NCBI GenBank assembly: GCA_018287875.1
Contig: JAGVVL010000001.1
Location: forward strand, 8,184,001-8,248,000
Direction of reading: 5' to 3'
DNA from: Nigrospora sphaerica
Taxonomy: Eukaryota > Ascomycota > Sordariomycetes > Amphisphaeriales > Apiosporaceae
Length of the DNA stretch: 64,000 bases
Below, piece by piece: positions 11,409 to 22,817 of the stretch. The notes under the pieces were generated by a model that was not told the DNA's origin, did not search any database, and was given only the letters and a program-made list of their open reading frames with translations. A program made the position numbers and the translations under genes. The first letter of the stretch is position 1. Every line of letters begins with the position of its first letter.

Positions 11409-12854
11409 AAAGGAAACCGTGCGACCCGGCCAGCCCAGGACTGACGGCTCAATATGATTGACGACACGGGACGTGAACAAGGATGCGTGGGGCCGAGGTT
11501 CGGACATTTGGCCGGCGGCGTTCAGGATGCGATACCACATGCGATGGATTTGTTGCTTTTCATTCTTGAGTTCCGAGTTACGGGGATGACGATTCTGGAC
11601 AAATGCCTGCTACATGTGTATGCAAGCCTGGTGGTCCGCGAGCTCGCCGTCGATCACCGACTTTGTCGGACGATCGCGATAGACCGCCCAATCAAAATAC
11701 ACATGTTGGCACGATTTGGTGACGGTAGCAACGAATTGAGTCGTTCTTCTGCAGTGTCCGTCCAAGTCTCGCTGATCCATGCCCGGACTGTGAATTCCGA
11801 GGTATCCCACGTGCATGGCGCCCTGGTAGGCCGTAGTCTTGTGGGCGGCGTGCAAAAGGATACGCCCTGTTGGGTCCGCGCTCATTTGCGTCTGGACGTC
11901 CCATAGATGGGCCCTCGGAGGGCATCGATACGACGCAAACAGTCAGTCCCAAGGAAGTAGAGCATCTAGAGTTCGTGCGTCGGAATTTCGTCCTCCCTGC
12001 CACGGCGAACCAACACCATCCGCGCCAAGACGGACGGGGGAATGCGCAGGTCGTCAACCGGGATGGGATGACGTTGGGACATGATGGGTTTTAGCCGACT
12101 AGTGTGGGTAAAGTGTTTACCGGTACCTCGCCGTTTTGGTAGGTAGTGGTACCTGAATTCCCATGTCCACGTCGTACTGCCTACATACTTCTCTCTATCC
12201 AGCCACGGCCCAACTTGCAAACCACGGCACGCTGGCGATATGTAAAAGAAAGTGTCACGCACTAGGGCTCTTATCAGCTCTAGGGCCGTGCGACGGCGTC
12301 GAGAATGAGTGGTTCAGCCGGGGCGCCGGACCCGTCCGTCTACCTTCGGCCATATGCAGCTTCTGGCGAGCCAGCCCACCCTGGCCGAGATCGGACCCCA
12401 AAGGGTCACGATGAGGCCGGCGTGCGCAGCGACGGGAAAGCTACGTAGTACCAATCGACACTTTTACTACGGGCCTGATCTTGGCGCGGCGGCGGAATGG
12501 CACCGTGTCGCAGGACAAAACCCTGTTAGTCTTGATGCCATCGACATTGCTGGCCGGCTGGCTTGACACGGAACGCGGCCGCCTATGACTCGACAGCGTC
12601 CGTCACAAACCACTTATCAGCCCAGAGCAACCCTGAGGGAACAAAAAAAGCTGCCTGCTATCTGGCGACCACCTCCATCATATACGTTGTCTTTTTGTGC
12701 CACTGGACCTTTCCTCCCCCTTCCTCCTCACTCCCATTCCCAACAGGATCGTTGGAATTTTTCCCCTTTTGCCACCAACTGGATCCGGCGCTGTTGAAAG
12801 CATCCTGCACCAGCTCCTCGTACAAGCACAGCAAGCACAGCAAGCGCAGCAAAC
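11409..12854. other. Spacer between UBC9 and asparagine synthetase
   Basis: No gene is seen. Open frames are short and unlike any family. The right end holds the asparagine synthetase leader, including CAAGCACAG-like repeats just before its ATG. Confidence 0.5.
12586..12592 (+). promoter_or_regulatory. Candidate CPC1/GCN4-type site (TGACTCG)
   Basis: Matches six of seven bases of the TGACTCA element bound by the amino-acid-starvation activator GCN4/CPC1. It lies about 270 bp upstream of the asparagine synthetase ATG, a plausible place for general amino acid control. A six-base match is common by chance. Confidence 0.25.
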
Positions 12855-15173
12855 ATGTGTGGCATATTCGCGTGTCACTGGTAAGTAGGCCAGCATCCCG
12901 GTCATGGATCCTAGCATTCTCCCCCTTGGAGGGGCTCCTTTTTCTGAGGACCCCGCCAACGGATCGCGTCCCGCCCGCCAGGTATTCTGATGCTGATCTT
13001 GCGCGTGCGCAGTCACCCCGATGTGCAGAAATTCAAGCCCACCGCATTGAAGCTTGCGAAGCAGTACGTCGAGTTCCTCCACCCGTCTGCGCAGACGCCG
13101 CTGACTGATTTTCCACCGCCAGAATTCGGCACCGTGGCCCTGATTGGAGTGAGTCATGGCAGCAACTACTTCTGCGTAATGTGACGGGACGAGGCCGTGG
13201 CTGACCTGCCATTGCGCATGACAGGCGGAAGTGTTATTTCGAACAACACAAGTAAGAGAGCCGGCGGTGGTGCCGCCCCCCTCCGGCACTGGATTTTGCT
13301 GACGCGAGGAATAGTCCTGTGCCATGAGCGCCTTAGCATCGTCGGCGTCGGTAATGCCCACCCTCTCCCTCCTCGAGTATCTACCCCTGCCGCGAGACAG
13401 AGCTGACGAGGTCGCCCGCGCAGAGTCCGGTGCCCAGCCCCTGACCAACGAAGATGAGACCATCGTCCTCGCCGTCAACGGCGAGATCTACAACCACAGG
13501 CTGATTCGAAAGCACCTGAGCACGCCCTACCACTTCAAGACGGCCTCGGACTGCGAAGTCATCATCCCCTTATATATGCAGTACGGCCTGGACGCCCCGA
13601 AACACCTCGATGGCATGTTCTCCTTCGTTCTGTACGACAAGAAGCTGGACCGCACCATTGCCGCAAGGGACCCCATCGGCATCACCACACTGTACCAGGG
13701 CTGGTCCTCCAAGGAAGAGGGCACCACCTACTTCGCTTCGGAGATGAAGTGCCTCCACACCGTCTGCGACAAGATTCGCGCCTTCCCTCCGGGACACGTA
13801 TATGACAGCAAATCGGGCGAGACCGTGCGCTACTTCCAGCCCAAGTGGTGGGACGCCTCCAAGGTCCCGGAAACGCCCCTCGACCTCAAGCTCATCCGGG
13901 AGAAGCTGGAGAAGTCGGTGAGGAAACGGCTGATGGCCGAGGTCCCCTACGGCGTCTTGCTCTCTGGCGGTCTCGACTCGAGCCTGGTTGCTTCCATCGC
14001 CCAGCGCGAGACGCAGAGACTGACAAAGTTGGCCTTGGACAACGCCGCTGCCCAGCACGAGTCCGATGACGCGGACAAGGGCGAGGGCTTGGTGGGCATC
14101 GACGACGACAACAAGTTGACGACCACGACCTTCTTGCCGCAGCTCAACTCTTTCTCCATCGGACTCCCTGGCTCCCCCGACAACGAGGCTGCGCTTAAGG
14201 TGGCCAAGTTCCTGGGTACTAAGCACCATGTGATGACTTTTACCATCGAGGACGGCCTCAACGCTCTCTCCGATGTCATCTTCCACTTGGAGACGTACGA
14301 CGTGACGACCATCCGCGCCTCGACGCCCATGTATCTCTTGTCGCGAAAGATCAAGGCCATGGGCATCAAAATGGTGCTCAGTGGAGAGGGCAGTGACGAG
14401 ATCTTCGGCGGCTACCTCTACTTCCATGCCGCGCCGGACAAGAAGGCCTTCCACGAGGAGACGGTCCGCCGCGTCAAGAACCTGCATCTCGCCGACTGTC
14501 TTCGGGCCAACAAGTCGACCTCCGCTTGGGGTCTCGAGGCCCGTGTCCCGTTCCTTGACAAGGAGGTAAGTGGGCACCTAGCTTGATGGTGCCGTCGTGG
14601 TGGTACTGACGCGACCTAGTTCCTCGAGGCCTGCATGGATATCGACCCCAAGGAGAAGATGATCACCCAGGACCGAATCGAGAAGTACATCCTGCGCAAG
14701 GCGTTTGATACCAGCGACGAGCCCAGCGCCCAGCCCTACCTGCCCGACGACATCCTCTGGCGGCAGAAGGAGCAGTTCTCGGACGGCGTGGGCTACGGCT
14801 GGATCGATGCCCTAAAGGACAACGCCGAGGCGCACGTCACGGACGAGATGATGAAGAACCCCAAGCCGGAGTGGGGTAATGACATCCCCGATACCAAGGA
14901 GGCGTGAGTATTGCCCGCCGACGAGCAAACGAGACTTTGCTGATAGTGGTGGTCGTAGATACTGGTACCGGTGCATGTTCGACGAGCACTTCCCGCCTCA
15001 CTGTGCCGAAACGGTCGAGCGATGGACGCCGACTTGGTCCAAGCAGACGGACCCCAGCGGACGGTACGTGCTTGGCCATTCGAGACTAACCGCTGGTTTC
15101 CATGCGCACCATACTGACAGCATGACACAGAGCCATTTCGACCCACAACGCCAAGTACAACAACGCTCAATAG
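12855..15173 (+). CDS. ASN2: Asparagine synthetase, glutamine-hydrolysing
   Basis: Makes asparagine from aspartate, ATP and glutamine. Exons are 12855-12880, 13013-13063, 13123-13148, 13225-13251, 13315-13350, 13424-14565, 14620-14903, 14959-15063 and 15131-15173. Every junction is in phase and the product is 579 aa, normal for the fungal enzyme. Cys2 after the initiator (MCGIFAC) is the class II glutaminase nucleophile. [15 protein letters not shown] and [10 protein letters not shown] follow in the amidotransferase domain. The synthetase half has the pyrophosphate loop SGGLDSS (236-242), [12 protein letters not shown] and [10 protein letters not shown]. The first five exons are tiny (26-51 nt), so the amidotransferase N-terminus is easily missed by gene finders. 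The C-terminus is [12 protein letters not shown]. Confidence 0.96.
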
Positions 15174-16453
15174 ACGGTGGGCACTAGCTTGTGAGGCGGC
15201 GGGCAAAGATGAGGGGAGGAGGTGATCTTGCGGAGTTGTAGGACTCCCCTCCACGGACTGGTGGGTGGGAGGCGCCCATCTCGTTCCCACCGATTCACGG
15301 CTTTTACCAATATGGGCCACGCGGGCACCGGAGGGGGTTAGCAATACCTGGAGCCTCGGAGGGGTCAGCTGAAAACCTAGAGATAGAGGGCGGAAGAAAA
15401 AAGTCCAATACCAATAGAGGGTGGCGCATGCCTGGTTTCTACACCACACCGTCATTTGCGGCGTTGCGGGAGACTTGCCTCGTAACGCGACGTGTCGGTG
15501 AGGGCCGGCTTGACAGCGGCCGAATGCGATGTAGAGATTATACGCAACGCCATGGCAGGATGGCGGCGGCGTTGTCGTTGTCGCCTAAAATGTATAAATT
15601 CTGGCTCACGGGACTTCCGCGATCTGCTTCTCTAACCAGTCTGTATCGACGTCAAACCCACGTGCATTAGGGATCCGCCTACTGGGGTCATTCAGGCATC
15701 CCAGTACAAGGTCCAGCCAGCCGAGAGGCTGGCTGCCCGCCGACGGTGCATGGTAGGGTAAACCAAAACGCGAACGAGAGCAGTGGGGTGAGTCGCGTAC
15801 AGGCCGAGGTCAAAGGAGTCGGGCTGCCCCCCGTGGCTGCCCTATCCACAGAGGTGTGTGTTTTGCATGCTTTATGTTTGGCCTGTCCTGCTGTTCCGAT
15901 GCAGAATGGTCTGGCTCGGCTACGCAGCCGAAGGAAGAAAGCCCAATGGCCCATTGGCTATCGGCCAGCACTATAGATGATGGACGATGGATGTAGCTCG
16001 TACTGACTGACTGACATCAAGGTCCTTTCATCCCACAATGAACAATCCAACTGTCCATCTGGGCATGGATCCATATTGATAGCCGGGCCAGAGAGCGAGC
16101 TTGTACCCACCGGTACCTACTCGTTGCTGTAGCTGTGGCCGGGGGCGTTATCTGACAGTAATGTAGTACCCGCTACATCGAGGGTACCTCTTTCCGACCC
16201 ACCACAACGGAGGTGTGCCAGCCTGAATCGCTCTGCTTGGCCTAGCGCTGCCTTCGTGCCTTCCTGGACTTCCCGTCGTCCTCCCCCCCAAGCAAAAACA
16301 AAATTGAAAGACTGCCCTGGTCGCTTTGGCCCGCCCCGGCTTTCGACGATACCCTCAACATCCAACCCGCCGCCTTCCACAACTGCTGGTCATCTTCTTT
16401 TCCCCTCACCGACTACTTTCTCATCCCGAGCATCGCAGTCAATAGCCCTCACC
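15174..16453. other. Spacer between asparagine synthetase and porin
   Basis: No gene is seen. The final 200 bp are pyrimidine-rich leader or promoter of porin. A stop-free in-frame stretch upstream of the porin ATG has no ATG of its own. Confidence 0.5.
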
Positions 16454-18058
16454 ATGTCTGTCCCCGCCTTCACCGATATCGCCAAGTCGGCCAACGACTG
16501 TAAGTTGGCACCCGCGTATAGCTTGCTGCTGCTACCTGCTGCCTCCCGCCAGGGACAAGCTCCAGCTCGGCTGAAGCTGTTCCTGCCACCCCCCCCCTTT
16601 CCCCTCCCTCGGCAGCTTCAATGCCGCCAGACGCCGCTCTCGTCGGTCGCCTCGAACATGTCGCTGATTATGTATCTGTCCTACAGTGCTGAACAAGGAC
16701 TTCTACCACCTGTACGCAACAATTTCGCGCGTCCCGCCTGGGAGCCCTGAGTGGGAAACGCTTGCTAATCGGGCCCCAAAGGTCTGCCGGAACCCTCGAG
16801 GTCCGCTCCAGCGCCCCCAATGCCGTTGCCTTCAAGGTGACGGGCAAGAGCAGCCATGAGAAGGCTACCAGTGGTGCCGTAAGTCAAGTCCAATTCCATT
16901 TTCCCACCGCTCCGTCGCCGGCGGGTTTAGCTTCCATCCCGTCGGCTCTCTCGCGCAAGCACAATGGCTAACTAGGGTCGTTTCTGCCCGCCTTTTAGAT
17001 GGAGGCCAAGTACACGGACAAGTCGCTCGGTAAATCCACCTCGTCTTTCTCGTCTTCCAACTCGGCGGCCTCTTCCTCTTCACCGTCCACAGCCCCCAGT
17101 GGCGCTCTGAAGAAGAAGGCAGATGGGCACCGCAAGAGGACCCAGGGGCAGAAGGGCACCTCACTCTCTGCCTCGGTCTCTCGTATTGCGGTTTCGGGCC
17201 CAGGCGCCTGGCCCATCGAATTGGCCGTCATGCTCAATGACCAACATCCCACAACACTGCTGACCATATACCGCCGTACAGGCCTCACCCTCACCCAGGT
17301 CTGGAACACGGCCAACGCCCTCGAGTCCAAGGTCGAACTGGCCGACAACCTCGCCAAGGGTCTCAAGGCCGAGGGTATCTTTGGCATCCTGCCCTCGTCC
17401 TCGTCGCGCAGCGCCAAGCTCAACCTCCACTTCAAGCAGAGCGCCTTCCACGGCCGTGCTTTCTTTGACCTGCTCAAGGGCCCTACCGCCAACATTGACG
17501 CCGTCGTCGGCCACGAGGGCTTCCTCGCCGGTGCCTCGGCTGGCTACAACGTCCAGAACGCCGCCGTCACCGGTTACAACGCCGCCGTCGGCTACGCCGC
17601 CCCTTCGTACAGCGCTGCCATCACGGCCACTGACAACCTGAGCGTCTTCGCTGCCAGCTACTACCACAAGGTCAACGGCCAGGTCGAAGCTGGTGCTAAG
17701 GCCACTTGGAACTCCAAGTCGGGCAACAACGTCGGCCTCGAGGTTGCCAGCAAGTACCGCCTGGACCCCGTCTCGTTCGCCAAGGTTCGTTCACGCCAGC
17801 GCCCCCCTGGACGGCACTGTTTGACTGACGAACCCCGCAGGCCAAGATCAACGACCGCGGCGTTGCTGCCGTCGCCTACAACGTCCTCCTGCGCCCCGGC
17901 GTCACCCTCGGTCTCGGAGGTTCTTTCGACACCCAGAAGCTGGACCAGGCCACCCACAAGGTTCGTCCCACCGTTCCCCGTGCCGTGATGGTCGCGCAAA
18001 TTTTGTATGCTAACGGGCTGCCCACTAGGTTGGTGTCAGCTTCACCTTTGAGGGCTAA
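16454..18058 (+). CDS. POR1: Mitochondrial outer-membrane porin (VDAC)
   Basis: Forms the voltage-dependent anion channel that passes ATP, ADP and other metabolites across the outer mitochondrial membrane. Exons are 16454-16499, 16687-16711, 16782-16878, 16999-17029, 17282-17784, 17841-17960 and 18029-18058, giving 283 aa, exactly the fungal VDAC length. The amphipathic N-terminal helix is MSVPAFTDIAKSANDLLNKD. Barrel hallmarks include LTLTQVWNTAN, the GLK motif (LAKGLKAE), KLNLHFKQ, FFDLLKGPTAN, the porin signature region around YYHKVNGQVEAGAKATW, and the C-terminal strand HKVGVSFTFEG. Intron 4 (17030-17281, 252 bp) has no in-frame stop and is a multiple of three, so a frame finder reads straight through it. 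The splice model matches fungal porins and is preferred. Confidence 0.95.
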
Positions 18059-18518
18059 GCGTATGCGAGGTTCAGGTGGAACATCTCAGAGTGTGCGATC
18101 TTTGAGATGATGAGATACCAGGTAGTCAATCTGCCACCGCGCACCCGCTCTTCCACCCTTGTATAACATGCGTTTGCACCCATCCAAATAGACGATTCCC
18201 GACAAAAAGTTGAGATTCCTGGCAGTCGGAATACAAAATAGACAGAAAGGGCATTGATGTCCTTGACCAAGTTTCAAACCTCATGTGTTGTGTCTGTAGA
18301 GGGTCATTGGAGCATTTCATGAGCGAAGTCCGAAAAAGGGCTCCCAGTGGCGTCTGCTTGATCTGCCGAACCGGCGCAAGCCTCTTACCAGCGAGGCATA
18401 CGGTATTCCGACTACGGCAATGCCTTTCTAGCTCGTCTCCTGGTTAGTTTCGCGTAGAGGGCACACGCTACGATACGGTAACGTGAGGCAGACTACACAT
18501 TGGAGATCCATAATACTG
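18059..18518. other. Convergent spacer between porin and the J-domain gene
   Basis: It holds the two facing 3' ends. No gene or clear repeat is seen. Confidence 0.5.
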
Positions 18519-19507
18519 CTACCTGGCCTTCTTCTTTTCTTTGGGGCCGTCGCGCTTGAAGAAGCGGGAAGCGGCGAAGGGCACCAGGAAGCTCGCCGCC
18601 AGAATGCCCCCAATGACGAAAAACATGCCGGCCTGGCCCCGTTCGCCCTCGGCGTGCACCTCCTGTCCATCCATGCGCATGCGCCGCCGCGTCGTGCGGG
18701 CCTCCTCGGTACGGCGGCCGGTGCGCTCGTGGCCCTCGCGGTCGAAGTGCGGCACGTCATCCTGGGCGGTCCGGAAGGGGTTCTGGCCGGGGCCCATGCC
18801 GCCGGCGCCGCCCATGCCGCCGGTGGCCCAGGTGCCGTCGTCGGGGTGGGGGCGTCCGCCGGCGGCCGAGGCGCCGGCGCCGCCGGTCGACTCGTCGTGG
18901 GCGGCTTGGCGTTTGGCGCCGTGGGCGCCCCAGCCGCCGCTGCGGTAGAAGCTGGGGGGCGGGCCGCGGAAGGCCGTCCGCCGCTTGCTGAGGCCCGAGG
19001 CAGGCCGGCCGCCCGCCGGGTTGCTGTGGGCGGCGGTGCTACTGTAGGACCCGCCGCGCCGATGTGGGTGCGCCGTCGACGCGAGGCCCAGGACGTCGCG
19101 GTCGTAGCGGGTGCGGCGCTCGGCCGACGAGAGCGTGTTATACGCCTCGGAGATGCGCACGAAGCGCTCCGAGGACCGGGGGTCGGCGCTCTGGTCGGGG
19201 TGGTGCGTTTTGGACAGGTTGTAAAAGGACCTGCCCACGCAAGCCCTCTGAGGTCAGCCCAACCGAGGGGGGAGCGAGAAGGGGAAGGGTGCGCGCACCT
19301 CTTGATCTCGGCCGGGGTCGCGCTCGGCGCCAACTTGAGGGTCTCGTAGTGGTTGGAGGCGCGGTCGATCTCGGCGTCGCGGCGCGGGGGCGCGGCGTGG
19401 AAGAAGCGGCCGGAGTGCAGCGGCGCGCGGCGGCGGCCCGGGTGGGACGATGCCGGGCGGGCGGCCGGGGCGAGAGCTGCGAGGCGGAATGGCATGCCGC
19501 AACTCAT
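18519..19507 (-). CDS. J-domain (DnaJ/Hsp40) co-chaperone with C-terminal membrane anchor
   Basis: J-domain proteins stimulate the ATPase of an Hsp70 partner. Exons on the minus strand are 19299-19507 and 18519-19230, with a 68-bp intron, giving 306 aa. The J domain spans about residues 52-117: NHYETLKLAPSATPAEIKR, the split helix SFYNLSKTHHPDQ with the essential HPD (80-82), and FVRISEAYNTLSS. The intron falls inside helix II. The first 45 residues are basic with few acids (FRLAALAPAARPASSHPGRRR), like a mitochondrial targeting peptide. The middle is rich in Gly, Ser and Arg. One hydrophobic segment near 272-291 precedes a short basic tail (KRDGPKEKKKAR). A mitochondrial membrane location is inferred, not shown. 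There is no zinc-finger or client-binding domain, so it is a class C J-protein. Confidence 0.85.
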
Positions 19508-20809
19508 CCCCCGTATGCGCCAGCGTCGGGGAGAGGCAAGGTCATGGGGGAAACAGCGAAGAGAGCGGTCGGAGGAGGGATGGATGGCGTTCGGGACCGG
19601 AAGAAAAGGGAGAGAAAGGAAAAGGAGGGGAAAAAAAATAAGTTCCTGGTGAGGTTACGTCAAAAGAATGGGCGATCGACTTTCCGACGTCGCTGTCGTG
19701 ACGACATGGAAGAAAGAGCTTCCCCCCGGGCGGAGGCGCATGCGCAGCTGCTGGATTAGGTCCGTCGTGGCCGCTGTGGCGCAGGGGGGGTTTTTGTTGA
19801 CGGCATGGACGCAAACCCCCACGAATGTCGCTCCTGCAGGGGTTAGTTAGCATTTACCCGCGTCCTGCTTATACATACCTGTATATATGCACATACATGT
19901 GAGTCAGCTGCCCCAGAACGTTGAAGAAGTGCAGACCGCATGACAAGGACGTATGTAGCAGGATGTTAAAGGAATGCCAAGTATGGATGGATGCAGTCCA
20001 AACCAGGCACCTCCAGCATGGGAAGTCGGGTTTTGGCCACTGTGACAGAAGCGTAGCAGTGGGGAAGAAAGAAACCCGGGCGGATAACGGGCTCTTACAT
20101 ACATGGCATCCCATGAGCTATGGATAGACCATTTAAGCTCGTGCATCCGTCGGCTACATATACCGTGGGTATTTCGAGAGCTTTCGGAACAGAGGGGCCA
20201 AAGGGAAACTGCAGTGTGACGCCCGATGACATTTCAAGGTTGTTTAACGCATGCCTAGCCGGTTGGTTATCGATCCAAGATTTTTGGGCCTTGGCCACGG
20301 GTATAGGCTGGGTTTGTACACTCCTCGGGCTGTCCCTTGCGGGACGGTCGTACTTTACTGTATTTACCGTCATGGAGCCGTGGTGGTTCTGTAGAGAGAG
20401 GTAGGTACATAGGTAGGTAGGTATGGAGCAGCAAGTGTATCTATGTAGTACGCAAGCGGGGGGTCTTGGTTTTGCTCGCGACCGGCGCGTCGGTAACGCC
20501 CCGATCAGCGCAATCCGGGGATGAAGATCCTCGGGGTGGCAGGGAACGCAGAGGGACCCACTCGCCTAACCGTCCCAGCATCCGGAACCTGTCAACCGGG
20601 ACGTGATCGGGCAGGGCTGGCTAATGACTGACTTGGTGCCTGCAGGGCCTGACGTTCAGCCGACTGATGGCCGCTTCTTATTTACCTCGCCGCCCTGGGG
20701 AGAGAGGGGCCTGACAGCCTGCTTCTCCCCCTTCTCTTCTCATCCTTTTCCCTCTCCCCCGCTTGCGTCGACATTGCTCTGGGAAATCCCGCCCCCCACT
20801 GCACACACC
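19508..20809. other. Divergent spacer with GGTA tetramers
   Basis: No gene is seen. A GGTA cluster lies near 20400-20424. The segment just before the next ATG is pyrimidine-rich. Confidence 0.5.
20400..20424 (+). repeat. GGTA tetramer cluster
   Basis: Runs of GGTA interrupted by ACAT. It is one of several similar short clusters in the non-coding parts of this window. Confidence 0.6.
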
Positions 20810-21934
20810 ATGGCGAAGACAACAACGTACCGAGGCAACTGCCATTGCGGCGCGTTCCGCTTCATCGTTGACCTGCCCGAAATCACTTCGGTCACGGCGT
20901 GCGACTGCACGGCTTGTGTCAAGAATGGGTTCCTGTGGTGTTTCCCCAACGAGGACGCCTTCCGAATCACGCGGGACGAGAGCCTCCTGCGTCCGTCCCA
21001 CCACGGGAAGCAGCTGGAGCATAAAGTAAAAAACTCCGAAATACTTGCCCCCTCCCTTCCCTCCCCTTAGCCTCTCAAGACCTCCATCTCTGACAGCCCG
21101 GCTGTCTGGCTGGTAGTTCTGCTCCGTCTGCGGTACCAGCGTGGCAGGCACCCACACCACGGGGCCGCTTACAAACAAATTCGGCGTAAATGTAGGTTGG
21201 CTCCTGCCCCCGTCCCTCTTATCTGACCGTAGGGGGATAAGCATTCAAAACCGATAGATCCGTACACTGATAGGGGTCAACCCCTTCACCGTGGCGGTTA
21301 AAAAGTAACCATCTGTGCTACGCCTGCTTGGGGAAAGGCCCCCATGTTGACCATGTTGCAGGCAAGAAGGCACGGCCAAAGCGCCCGCCCCCCGTGAAGA
21401 AACGAACACGGATGACGAGGGCATGAAACTGTATAGAGGGTCCTGCACCTGTGGCGCCATCCGCGTAACCCTGCGAAGCAAGCCGCTCCCCGAGGTCGAA
21501 GTCAAGGAAGACAACTGTAGCATTTGCGTCCGGGTAAGAGGAGCCTCGCTCGTCCCTCGCACTCCCCTCGGAAAAAAGGAGGGGGCTAGCTAACCGAGGG
21601 AACTGGACGCCGGCCTTTCTAGAACGGCTGGGTCGGCGTGTACCTGCACAAGTCGCAGGTGACGCTGAGCGGGACCGAGGACGCGACCGAGTACCGGTTC
21701 GGCAGGGGGTTCAACGGGAGTCCGTTCTGCAAGTTGTGCTCGGTCAACGTGTACGGCACCCTCTACGGGCCCCCGCCCGAGGTCGTCGAGGCCATGCCCC
21801 AGAAGGCCAAGGATATGGTCGAGCGCACGATGCAACTTCAGCCGCTCAACGTGCGCGTGCTTGACGGCGTCGAGTGGGGCCGCATCCAGGTCGACAAGTC
21901 CGACGAGGGAACCGAGGGCTATGCCATCGACTAG
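20810..21934 (+). CDS. Tandem GFA/CENP-V-type zinc-binding domain protein
   Basis: The GFA (glutathione-dependent formaldehyde-activating enzyme-like) fold binds zinc through clustered cysteines; fungal members are mostly of unknown substrate. Exons are 20810-21025, 21117-21191, 21258-21304 (47 nt), 21362-21533 and 21623-21934, giving 273 aa. I placed the 47-nt exon because it alone restores both the frame and the family motif FGVN-IRTL. Domain 1 (about 6-112) has CHCG (C11, C13), CDCTAC (C31, C33, C36) and FCSVCG (C74, C77). Domain 2 (about 135-240) has CTCG (C141, C143), DNCSIC (C165, C168) and FCKLC (C206, C209). Thus the first cysteine of the CxCxxC triad is Asp163 in domain 2. A charged linker (REETNTDDEG) separates the halves. 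Confidence 0.85.
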
Positions 21935-22817
21935 AAGGGGCTCACGGGGGTCGGAGGAGTCGAGGAGCCCGTCCGACTGCCCGTACCGCCACGCGGGGCG
22001 AGCCTTGACTCTCCCGTCGTGCTAGGACATATAGGCGGGCAGGTCATGGATGGGGACGTAGGATGCCTCGGCATGGCGCGGGTCGCAAAGCTCATACAGG
22101 TGGGGTAGGTAGAGGTGGGTATGAACATGGAGAGTACCTCCTACGAGCAAGCGCGGCCCACGATGATATTGACTGCGGAAATATGTACGCATCCATTCTT
22201 GTATACGGCTTCCGTGGACCTTGTTGTTTTCTTGGTGGTGTCTGTTGCCGTCCGTTGAGAACCTTGAGGTCGATCCGGCTGATGAATTGGGGGTGAATGT
22301 ACGTCGTTCGGCGTACGAAGTATTGGCGCAGCGCGGCATGTGTCAACCGTCGTCATAAGCGACTGCGGTTATACTTTATATTTGGGTTAATTGCCCACCA
22401 CGGATCCAATGGTCAAGGCCATTACCAAATACAAACAGACTGCATGCAGCACGCACCTACTGCGCTTACTTGCACCGTTAATAACGGTCCTTGGGGATTT
22501 ATGTTGTACAATGCAGATGATCCAGGGAAGGCACCGTGAGCGACCCCACTTGTGGCAGCCAAATAGGGACCTCGGGAAAGAGAGAGGTAGAGAGATATCG
22601 CTGCACCCCGCGATCTCGCCGAGCAGAGCTGTTATCGAAATAACTAGCTGGCTTAGTAGAGCACACCACCGCCCAAGCCAGCCCAACCTAAGCACGCAAA
22701 CAGGCTCTCCAGCTCCGCCCGTGGAGGCATTTGTCTTCTTGCGTCTCGCCCCCCCACCCCCTCCTCCATTTTGCTTTTTCTCTCGTCCGCGCCCCCCAAC
22801 GTGATCGAGCAGCGGCC
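21935..22817. other. Spacer before PEX19
   Basis: No gene is seen. A pyrimidine-rich leader occupies the last 100 bp. Confidence 0.5.

Noticed and set aside
13570..14577. 335-codon open frame opposite asparagine synthetase
   Set aside because: Antisense shadow of a GC-rich exon with no recognisable motif.
16256..16453. In-frame stop-free extension upstream of the porin ATG
   Set aside because: It has no ATG and the porin N-terminus at 16454 matches the family exactly.
18483..19349. 288-codon open frame opposite the J-domain gene
   Set aside because: Ala/Gly/Val-rich antisense shadow. The minus strand carries the HPD motif and an in-phase intron.
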